A program made the translations under genes and the position numbers. From the NCBI GenBank assembly GCA_003220975.1, contig QHTX01000192.1, forward strand, positions 7,558 through 16,729: a DNA stretch of 9,172 bases, read 5' to 3'. The DNA comes from Gemmatimonadota bacterium (GTDB lineage Bacteria > Gemmatimonadota > Gemmatimonadetes > Gemmatimonadales > GWC2-71-9). This document shows, piece after piece, positions 1 through 6,005 of the stretch (positions are counted from its first letter, which is position 1; every line of letters begins with the position of its first letter). The notes under the pieces were generated by a model, which worked only from the letters and a program-made list of their open reading frames with translations, was not told the origin of the DNA and did not search any database.

Positions 1-1082
1 CCGACGTCGAAGCCTTTCCGGTGCTGCAGGAGCACAGCGTCTGGCGCCTGGCGTGGGACCACGTGCGCAGCGTGGGACTGAGCCGGCCGCACACTGAGTT
101 CACCTACGATTCCCCGGCGGTCGCGGCGCGCCTCGTCCACCTGCTCCGGACGCGCCGCTTCGACTTGATACACGTGGATTCGCTCGCGCTGTCGCGCTAC
201 CTCCCCCTGTTCGACGGCAACCCGCCGGTGATCTGCGTGCACCACAACGTCGAGTCGCAGCTGCTCGAGCGCCGCGCGCGCGCGGAGCGGAGCGCTTGGC
301 GGCGCGTGTACGTGCGGCACCAGGCGCGCCTGATGGCGCGCGCGGAGCGGCGGTGGTGCGGGCGCTGCCGCTTGAACATCGTGGTGTCGGACGCGGATCG
401 CGTGGCACTCCACCACATTGCTCCTGGAGCGAACTACGCGGTGATCCCGAACGGCGTCGACCTCGAGTTCTTTCAGCCGACTCCGGGCCGGGAGGAAGGG
501 CACGAGAAGGGGGCCGTGTTCGTAGGCGAGACCACCTGGTTCCCGAATCGGGACGCCCTACAGTACTTCTGTGACGAGATTCTCCCCCGCATGCGGGTCG
601 GGGGGGGGGATGGCGTGCCGCCGGTGCGGTGGGTAGGGCGTGCGTCCGAGGAGGCGCGCCGCCACTACCGGGCGCGCTACGGCGTCGAGCTCACCGGCTA
701 CGTCGAGGACGTCCGGCCCTACGTGCGCGCCGCCGCCTGCTACGTTGTGCCGCTCCGGGTCGGTGGGGGCACGCGGCTCAAGATCCTCGATGCGTGGGCC
801 ATGGGGAAGGCGGTGGTGAGCACCTCCATCGGGTGCGAGGGATTAGTCGCCGAGGACGGCCGCAACATTCTCATCCGGGATGACCCCGACGGCTTCGCGC
901 AGGCCGTGCGCGCCGTCCTTCAAGACGAACGGCTGAGACGGCGGCTCGGCGCGGAGGGGCGTCGCACGGTGGAGCGTCACTACAGCTGGGAGCGGATTGG
1001 GGAGTCCATGCTGAGGCTGTATCGCTCGTTGTACGAGTCGCCGGACGTCGGCAGCGGCACCCCGGTCCTGGCTGCACGATGA
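1..1082 (+). CDS. GT4-type glycosyltransferase, N-terminus missing at window edge
   Basis: Probable cytoplasmic or membrane-associated glycosyltransferase that adds a sugar from a nucleotide-sugar donor to a growing surface polysaccharide. The reading frame is already open at position 3 (codons read DVEAFPVL...). The GTG at 21 is therefore not a convincing start, and the first part of the N-terminal Rossmann domain lies outside the window. Visible GT-B/GT4 features are HHNVES (about nt 240-258), IPNGVD (about 444-461), a VFVGETTWFPNRDA segment opening the C-terminal Rossmann domain (about 516-557), and the donor-site signature PLRVGGGTRLKILDAWAMGK (about 750-810). The last usually reads KILEA; here the acidic residue is Asp rather than Glu. 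A run of ten G at 600-609 sits between the two parts of the C-terminal domain. The stop TGA overlaps the next start (ATGA at 1079-1082), which implies translational coupling. The family is secure; the exact sugar and acceptor cannot be told. It resembles exopolysaccharide-locus enzymes. Confidence 0.9.
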   Translation, partial: DVEAFPVLQEHSVWRLAWDHVRSVGLSRPHTEFTYDSPAVAARLVHLLRTRRFDLIHVDSLALSRYLPLFDGNPPVICVHHNVESQLLERRARAERSAWRRVYVRHQARLMARAERRWCGRCRLNIVVSDADRVALHHIAPGANYAVIPNGVDLEFFQPTPGREEGHEKGAVFVGETTWFPNRDALQYFCDEILPRMRVGGGDGVPPVRWVGRASEEARRHYRARYGVELTGYVEDVRPYVRAAACYVVPLRVGGGTRLKILDAWAMGKAVVSTSIGCEGLVAEDGRNILIRDDPDGFAQAVRAVLQDERLRRRLGAEGRRTVERHYSWERIGESMLRLYRSLYESPDVGSGTPVLAAR

Positions 1083-2193
1083 GACTGGTGGCGTCGGCGC
1101 TGCCTCTGGCTGCCGCAGCCGTCACCTCTGCGGCTCTGGGCTGTTCAGGCCCTGTCGCGGCAGTGGCGGCAAGCCCCGCCTGGGCCACGATGGCGGCCGG
1201 CCAGTCGTTACAGCTGAGGGCGATGCCCGAGGACGGGAAGGGCAAGACGCTCTCCAGCCGCGTGATCCGGTGGTCCAGCAGCGACACCTCCGTGGCGCGC
1301 GTCGACACCAGCGGACTCGTGACGGGGGTGGCGGTGGGCGCGGCGACGATCACGGCGACGAGCGAGGGCAAGAGCGGGACTGTCGCCATCACCGTCGGCA
1401 CCGGGGGGAGCGGCGCTGCCTCCAATCCGCCCCCGCCTAACGAGTGCGCCACGCCGCGCGCCGAGTGGGTCTGGTGCGACGACTTCGAGCAGGATCGCCT
1501 CAGCAAGTATTTCGAATACGACGACGCGAACGGGCATTTCGTGCGCGTCGGCGGGGTGGGTGTGGGAGGATCGTTCGCCATGCGGGCGCGGTGGGACGCG
1601 GGGCAGGTCAGCGCCGGCTCTCTGCATCTCGCGATGGGCAAGACGCCGCAGCGCTACTTCAAGTCGATCGACGCTGGAACGGCGCTGTATCGCGAGCTGT
1701 TCTGGCGGGTGTACGTGAGACTGCAGCCCGGCTGGCGCGGCGGCGGCGCCGACAAGCTGAGCCGGGCGATCAGTTTCGCGTCGGCGACCTGGGCGGAGGC
1801 GATGGCCGCGCAAGTGTGGAGCGGCACCTCACCAGGGCCGGACCAGAACTACCTCACCCTCGATCCCGCCTCCGGTACGGAGGCCGCCGGATGCGCTGGC
1901 TCGGTCAGGTGCGGGGCGCAACGCCCCTCTACGCCGACTCCTCGGCAGGGCGCTGGTACTGCGTCGAGGCCCACGCCAAGCTGAACGACCCGAGCCAAGC
2001 CAACGGTGTCTTCGAGTTGTGGATCAACGGGACGCTCGACGCGCAAAAGGCCGAGCTGAACTGGGTTGGCGGGTTCAGCGCCTACGGTATCAACGCCCTG
2101 TTCCTCGAGAACTACTGGAACGCCGGCGCCCTCCAGCCCGAGGAGCGGTATCTCGATAACCTCGTCGTCGCCACTCAGCGCATCGGGTGTTGA
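1079..2193 (+). pseudogene. Frameshifted Big_2 plus jelly-roll surface lipoprotein
   Basis: The start is the ATG at 1079, overlapping the glycosyltransferase stop. Residues 1-22 look like a lipoprotein signal peptide ending in SAALGC, a slightly unusual lipobox. About residues 28-104 form one bacterial Ig-like (Big_2) domain ending ATITATSEGKSGTVAITV. A Pro-rich linker follows, then a jelly-roll domain beginning ECATPRAEWVWCDDFEQ. In this frame the domain runs to DPASGTEAAG (about nt 1890), then becomes nonsense and stops at 1984. The missing half continues in another frame from MRWLGQ (ATG at 1891) to RIGC and TGA at 2193. The two intact paralogues (around 4120-4160 and 7370-7410) carry 37 extra bases at this junction, encoding roughly NL-TTKYNDFAN. 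The gap is not a multiple of three, so this is a deletion-type frameshift and not a slippery site. It could be a true pseudogene, two separately translated fragments, or an assembly error. Confidence 0.8.
1879..1893 (+). promoter_or_regulatory. Possible internal ribosome binding site and ATG after the frameshift
   Basis: GGAGG at 1879-1883 lies seven bases upstream of the ATG at 1891, which opens the downstream reading frame (MRWLGQ... to 2193). If the frameshift is real, the C-terminal half could be translated from here by reinitiation. It would have no signal peptide, so a functional surface protein is unlikely. The GGAGG also simply encodes the conserved T-E-A residues, so the match may be fortuitous. 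Confidence 0.25.
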
Positions 2194-2377
2194 GTACTGA
2201 GACGCCTTAATGTGCAGCAATGTGCAAGTATCATTGCGTATTGCATTACCTTTTTGGTGAGATTTTAGCGAAGTTGGTGAATCTTCCTGTTACTTAACTC
2301 GTTACAACGTCCCTCGGCTACTCTCCCGCTCCATGAAGGCGGCACGCCTGTTGCGCAAGGACGACACCAGTTAGACA
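2194..2377 (+). other. AT-richer intergenic region, presumed promoter of the riboswitch transcript
   Basis: There is no coding sequence here. The stretch from about 2200 to 2310 is visibly richer in A and T than the genes around it, with runs such as CTTTTTGG and ATTTTAG. This suits a promoter for the leader RNA that follows. No -35/-10 pair close to the sigma-70 consensus with normal spacing could be found, and the preferred promoter sequence of the host is unknown, so no promoter is called. No terminator hairpin was seen directly after the stop at 2193. Confidence 0.5.
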
Positions 2378-2466
2378 CGCTGCTCAGAGCAAAGCCGCCG
2401 AAAGGCGGTGACGCAGAGCTACGGGACTAACGCGACACCGTCGCCAAGTCCGCCGAGCCGCCAGCG
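2378..2466 (+). promoter_or_regulatory. GEMM-I (cyclic-dinucleotide class I) riboswitch aptamer with A at the G20 position
   Basis: This RNA element is predicted to bind a cyclic dinucleotide and control the lipoprotein gene at 2510. Its core aligns with the Vibrio Vc2 c-di-GMP-I riboswitch without gaps from C17 (2385) to A47 (2415). CAGAGCAAA at 2385-2393 matches Vc2 CAGGGCAAA. A six-pair stem follows (2394-2399 with 2404-2409) capped by a GAAA tetraloop (2400-2403), then GACGCA (2410-2415) with the ligand-stacking A47 at 2415. A second arm has GGAC 2424-2427 paired with GTCC 2448-2451 and an inner hairpin 2432-2436/2440-2444, with ACTAA as the likely tetraloop receptor side. The C at 2454 corresponds to C92. 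P1 is GCTC 2382-2385 with GAGC 2455-2458, extended by CGCT 2378-2381 with AGCG 2463-2466 across a bulge. Position 20 (2388) is A, as in the cGAMP-sensing Geobacter variants. Assignment to the GEMM-I family is strong; the ligand is uncertain. Confidence 0.82.
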
Positions 2467-2494
2467 AATTCCACGCTGGCGGCCCGTTTTTTTT
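2457..2494 (+). terminator. Intrinsic terminator forming the riboswitch expression platform
   Basis: A perfect ten-pair GC-rich stem (2457-2466 with 2474-2483) closes a seven-base loop, AATTCCA, and is followed after three bases by eight T (2487-2494). It lies upstream of the ribosome binding site of the gene at 2510, so it can only attenuate that gene and does not end the previous one. Its left arm contains the bases needed for the lower and upper parts of aptamer helix P1 (2457-2458 and 2463-2466). Aptamer closure and terminator formation therefore compete. Confidence 0.88.
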
Positions 2495-2498
2495 GCAC

Positions 2499-2505
2499 AG
2501 GAGGA
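2499..2505 (+). promoter_or_regulatory. Shine-Dalgarno that sets the start at 2510
   Basis: AGGAGGA lies four bases before the ATG at 2510 and directly behind the terminator T-run. It shows that translation starts at 2510 and not at the in-frame GTG at 2408, which lies inside the aptamer. The protein from 2510 begins MPFTFKLS, the same as the start of the paralogue at 6006. Confidence 0.9.
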
Positions 2506-2509
2506 CCGG

Positions 2510-5500
2510 ATGCCGTTCACCTTCAAGCTGTCTCAGCGTCTGGCACGGATGCGAGGTCGGGTGTGCGCCGCCATGGCGCCCGCCTTGGCCGCCTGCCTGG
2601 CCGTATCGGCATGTGAACGCTTTGGCCCGGCGCCGACGGGTCCCGGTCCGCAGCTCGCCCAGATCGTCGTCCTTCCTGAGAGCCTCACCGTTGCTCCTGC
2701 CCAGCTGGTTCAGTTCGTGGCGTACGGTCGCACGTCCGCCGGCGACAGCACGAGCGCGTCGGTGTCGTGGAGCACTTCGGGGGGCTCGATTGCCTCCAAC
2801 GGCAGCTACACGGCCGATACGGGGTCGGGCGATTTCATGGTGACGGCCATGAGCACGCAAAGTGGCGTCTCCGGCTCATCCCGCGTGCGCGTTCGGAAAG
2901 TGAAGACGGTCACGGTGAGTCCCCCGACGGCGACGGTGGCGCTGGGGCAGACGGTGCAGCTCACCGCGACGCTGCGGGATGCGAGCGGGAACGTGCTGAC
3001 GGGGCGGACGGTGACCTGGAGCTCCAGCAATCTCGCGGTCGCGACGGTGTCGGCGAGCGGGCTCGTGACGGCGGGGGCGGTCGCGAGTCAGGCGACGATC
3101 ACGGCGACGAGTGAGGGGCAGAGCGGCACGGCGACGGTGACGGTCGTGTCGAATGCACCGGTCGCGTCGGTGACGGTGACGCCGGCGACGGCGAGTGTGG
3201 CGGTGGGGCAGACGGTGCGGCTGACGGCGACCCTGCGCGACGCGAACGGCAACGTGTTGAGCGGCCGGACGGTGCTTTGGACCAGCGATAACGCCGTCGC
3301 GGCCACCGTGGACGGAAACGGGCTGGTGAGCGGAGTCAGTGCGGGGCCGGCGGTGATCACGGCGACGAGCGAGGGCAAGAGCGGCGCGGCGACGGTGACG
3401 GTCGTGGCGCCCGTCGCGTCGGTGACCGTGACGCCGGCGACGGCGAGTGTGGCGGTGGGGCAGACGGTGCAGCTGACGGCGACCCTGCGCGACGCGAACG
3501 GCAACGTGTTGAGCGGCCGGACGGTGCTTTGGACCAGCGATAACGCCGTCGTGGCCACGGTGGACGGAACGGGGCTGGTGAGCGGAGTCAGTGCGGGGCC
3601 GGCGGTGATCACGGCGACGAGCGAGGGCAAGAGCGGCTCGGCGAGCGTGACGGTCACCGCGCCGTCCGGTGCCCCGGAATGCGCTACACCGCAGCCCGGC
3701 TGGATCTGGTGCGACGACTTCGAGCAGAACCGGCTAAGCCAGTACTTCGAGTACGACAGCGCCGGGGGGAGCTTCGTGCGGGTGACGGGGGTGGGCGTGG
3801 GGGGATCCTACGGCATGCGCGTGCGGTTCGCGCTCGGTCAGGTCGAAGCCGGCTCGCTGCACCTCGCCATGGGGAAGGTGCCCGACCCCTACTTCCGTAC
3901 GGTGGACGCAGGGACGGCCCTGTACCGGGACGTGTATTGGCGGATGTACGTGCGGACGCAGCCGGGTTGGGTCGGGGGCAGTGGGTACAAGCTCAGCCGG
4001 GCGATCAGCTTCGCGACGTCCACCTGGGCAGAGGCGATGATGGCGCATCTGTGGGGCGATCCGCCCGCGACGGGCGAGCTGCTGATGGACCCCGCGTCGG
4101 GCACCGACGCGGCCGGAAATCTCAAGACCACGAAGTACAACGACTTCGCGAACTTCCGCTGGCTGGGAGCGCTGTCGGGGGTGACGCCGCTGTTCGACGC
4201 GAGCCACGTGGGCCAGTGGTACTGCGTCGAAGCGCACGCCCAGCTCAACGACGCCGGGTCGTCCAATGGTGTGTTCGAATTCTGGATCAACGGTAACCTG
4301 GACGCGCGCGAGACCGGACTCAACTGGGTCGGGTCCTACAGCGCGTACGCCATCAACGCGCTCTTCTTCGAGAACTACTGGAACACGGGGTCACCCGCGG
4401 CCCAGGAGCGCTACCTCGACAACATCGTGATCAGCACCCAGCGGATCGGGTGCCCCGTCAACGGATTGCCGCTGGCGTCCTTGGGCGTGGCCTGTGAACG
4501 ATTGGCCGCGCCGACGGGCCCCGCCCCTGTCGTCCAGATCGTCATTCTCCCCGAGAGCCTCACCGTCGCTCCCGCCCAACAGATCCAGTTTGCAGCGTAC
4601 GGTCGCACGTCCGCCGGCGACAGTACCGGCGTGGCGGTGACGTGGAGTACGTCGGGAGGCTCGATTGTCGGCAACGGCAGCTACACGGCGGACACGGCGT
4701 CGGGCGATTTCCTCGTGACCGCGACGAGCATGCAGAGCAACGCTTCGGGTTCGTCCAAGGTGCACGTGCGGAAAGTGGCGACGGTGGCGGTCAGCCCCGC
4801 GGCGGCGAGCGTGGGGGTGGGTCAGACGGTGCAGCTCACGGCCACGCCCAAGGACGCCAGCGGCAATCCGTTGACGGGCCGGACGATCACGTGGGCCAGC
4901 AGCAACGCGGCGCTGGCGACGGTGAGCGCGACCGGCCTGGTGACCGGGGTGGCGGCGGGCTTGGTCACGGCTACGGCGACGAGCGAGGGCAAGAGCGGAC
5001 AGTCAGTCGACTCGGTGCTGGCGAATGCTCCGCCGCCGCCCCCGGGGGGGAATCCGAACGAGCCGGCGGGGTTCCAGCGGTTCGCGGAGAACGACTTCAC
5101 GGTACCGATGCTCGATCATACGGCGCCCACCGGCCTGTTGGGCTTGTGGCGCGCCGAGATCCTCGACAGCGACAACACCTACGTCGCCGACGCAGCGGCG
5201 CCGAAGAGCCCGCTGCCCGTGTTCCAGGGCAAGTACCCGGCCGGCTGGACGGCCGGCTACACGCCGATCAAGTGGGAAGGGTGGGATGGGGCGGCCAACA
5301 GCCTCGGCTACGGCACCGAGATGGCGCAGATGTATCTGTCGCTGTGGATCCGGTTCCCGGGCGCCGACTACGAGAACCAGAGTGTGGGGACGAAGTTTTT
5401 CTACCTGGGCGTGGGGGAGTCGAAGGCGAGCGCGGGCAATCAGCTCTACACGATGCTGTACCACCCCTCGGGAGCGGGGCAGACGATCGCCAGCAATTTC

Positions 5501-5830
5501 CCGGTTTCGATGGAGCAGCAGAGTGCCGTGGCGGGGGTCAACAACCGGACCGAGATCACCGCGGCTCCGGTCTTCAGCATTGGCGCGTGGCACCGCATGG
5601 AGTTTGTGTTGCAGCTGAATACCATCGGCCAGGCGAATGGCGTGTTCCGGTGGTGGATCGACGGGACGCTGGTGATGGATTACCGCGACATGATCTACGT
5701 GGATGCGGCGAACCCGCTGGGGTTCTTCACGTTCAAGTTCTGGCCCTATTGGGGCGGCGGCGGCGGAAGCAAGACGCGCGACGACTACGTCCAGGTCGAC
5801 CACGTCTACCTCTCCGGCATCCCGAAGTAG
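2510..5830 (+). CDS. Multi-domain surface lipoprotein: Ig-like stalk with two jelly-roll (lectin-like) domains, product of an internal fusion
   Basis: Encodes 1106 residues and is probably a cell-surface adhesin or glycan-binding protein; no enzyme active site was recognised. Residues 1-35 form a lipoprotein signal peptide with lipobox AVSAC, lipidated at Cys35. Four Ig-like domains follow (about 50-130, 131-214, 218-299, 302-383), the last three being typical Big_2 (GQTVQLTATLRDANGN...ITATSEGKSG). Jelly-roll A covers 390-648. It starts ECATPQPGWIWCDDFEQ, contains WYCVEAHAQLND and NGVFEFWINGNL, and ends RIGC. Residues 653-671 (LASLGVACERLAAPTGP) repeat the signal-peptide end and mark a fusion point. 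Two further Ig-like domains (about 675-755, 756-840), a PPPPPGG linker and jelly-roll B (about 855-1106, with WHRMEFVLQLN and NGVFRWWIDGTL) complete it. The start is fixed by AGGAGGA at 2499. Expression is predicted to depend on the upstream riboswitch. The neighbouring glycosyltransferase suggests the ligand may be a self-made polysaccharide, which is inference. Confidence 0.92.
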   Translation: MPFTFKLSQRLARMRGRVCAAMAPALAACLAVSACERFGPAPTGPGPQLAQIVVLPESLTVAPAQLVQFVAYGRTSAGDSTSASVSWSTSGGSIASNGSYTADTGSGDFMVTAMSTQSGVSGSSRVRVRKVKTVTVSPPTATVALGQTVQLTATLRDASGNVLTGRTVTWSSSNLAVATVSASGLVTAGAVASQATITATSEGQSGTATVTVVSNAPVASVTVTPATASVAVGQTVRLTATLRDANGNVLSGRTVLWTSDNAVAATVDGNGLVSGVSAGPAVITATSEGKSGAATVTVVAPVASVTVTPATASVAVGQTVQLTATLRDANGNVLSGRTVLWTSDNAVVATVDGTGLVSGVSAGPAVITATSEGKSGSASVTVTAPSGAPECATPQPGWIWCDDFEQNRLSQYFEYDSAGGSFVRVTGVGVGGSYGMRVRFALGQVEAGSLHLAMGKVPDPYFRTVDAGTALYRDVYWRMYVRTQPGWVGGSGYKLSRAISFATSTWAEAMMAHLWGDPPATGELLMDPASGTDAAGNLKTTKYNDFANFRWLGALSGVTPLFDASHVGQWYCVEAHAQLNDAGSSNGVFEFWINGNLDARETGLNWVGSYSAYAINALFFENYWNTGSPAAQERYLDNIVISTQRIGCPVNGLPLASLGVACERLAAPTGPAPVVQIVILPESLTVAPAQQIQFAAYGRTSAGDSTGVAVTWSTSGGSIVGNGSYTADTASGDFLVTATSMQSNASGSSKVHVRKVATVAVSPAAASVGVGQTVQLTATPKDASGNPLTGRTITWASSNAALATVSATGLVTGVAAGLVTATATSEGKSGQSVDSVLANAPPPPPGGNPNEPAGFQRFAENDFTVPMLDHTAPTGLLGLWRAEILDSDNTYVADAAAPKSPLPVFQGKYPAGWTAGYTPIKWEGWDGAANSLGYGTEMAQMYLSLWIRFPGADYENQSVGTKFFYLGVGESKASAGNQLYTMLYHPSGAGQTIASNFPVSMEQQSAVAGVNNRTEITAAPVFSIGAWHRMEFVLQLNTIGQANGVFRWWIDGTLVMDYRDMIYVDAANPLGFFTFKFWPYWGGGGGSKTRDDYVQVDHVYLSGIPK
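3162..3665 (+). repeat. Tandem 252-bp repeat encoding Big_2 domains 3 and 4
   Basis: Two adjacent 84-codon units (about 3162-3413 and 3414-3665) are nearly identical in DNA. In most of the unit only a handful of bases differ, with more differences near the end of each unit. Both encode ASVTVTPATASVAVGQTV and the rest of one Ig-like fold. The neighbouring Big_2 unit (2903-3150) is clearly related but much more diverged. Units 3 and 4 are therefore a recent duplication or have been homogenised by gene conversion. Confidence 0.92.
4463..4560 (+). other. Relic signal peptide/lipobox inside the gene, marking a gene-fusion junction
   Basis: Directly after jelly-roll A ends (RIGC, last Cys codon at 4451) the protein reads LPLASLGVACERLAAPTGP and then QIVILPESLTVAPAQ. 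The N-terminus of the same protein reads LAACLAVSACERFGPAPTGP and then QIVVLPESLTVAPAQ. The DNA also matches: TGTGAACG occurs at both 2612 and 4493, exactly 627 codons apart. The simplest reading is that a second lipoprotein gene once followed the first, and that a deletion joined the end of the first in frame to the signal-peptide region of the second. The hydrophobic stretch is now too short and eroded to work as an export signal. Confidence 0.8.
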
Positions 5831-6005
5831 CGGAGGAGAACGAGCGCAGGAGCGCACGCTGATGACGTAATGCGAGACCTCGGTCGGTGCGGTACGGCGC
5901 ACCCGACTCGATTCGATGACCAGGGGGGCCGCCAGCGACAAGTACCAGTTCACACTGGCGGCCCCTCGTGTTGCCAAAAACCACCTGTGGAAGGAACGCC
6001 ACATC
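5831..6005 (+). other. Leader of the third lipoprotein gene, with a conserved hairpin but no recognisable aptamer
   Basis: This 175-base spacer holds no gene. Two hairpins can be drawn. One is 5884-5906 (TCGG-TGCG against CGCA-CCCGA, with one bulged base). The other is a perfect 11-pair stem, 5925-5935 with 5955-5965 (GGGGCCGCCAG/CTGGCGGCCCC), with a 19-base loop. The second shares the GCCGCCAG/CTGGCGGC arms of the terminator upstream of 2510 and sits at a similar place before the homologous start. It is followed by CTCGTGTTGCC rather than a T-run, so it should not terminate efficiently. The GEMM core (CAAA, GAAA loop, GACGCA) is absent. A Shine-Dalgarno, GGAAGGA, is at 5989-5995. Confidence 0.6.

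Noticed and set aside
1880..1900. Programmed ribosomal frameshift in the first lipoprotein gene
   Set aside because: No slippery sequence is present, and 37 bases found in both paralogues are missing at the exact point where the frame changes, so a deletion explains it.
2234..2310. Sigma-70 promoter candidates such as TTGCAT with TTTAGC, or TTGGTG with TACTTA
   Set aside because: The -10 matches are poor or the spacing is wrong, and host promoter preference is unknown.
2408..2509. Upstream GTG start adding 34 residues to the lipoprotein at 2510
   Set aside because: It lies inside the riboswitch aptamer and would translate the terminator. The ATG at 2510 has AGGAGGA in front and gives a proper signal peptide shared with the paralogue.
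2903..3665. CRISPR-like or regulatory repeat array
   Set aside because: The repeats are about 250 bp, adjacent and in frame, and they encode Ig-like domains.
5925..5965. Intrinsic terminator after the gene at 2510
   Set aside because: The stem is strong, but no T-run follows and it lies close to the next start. It is better treated as a leader hairpin.
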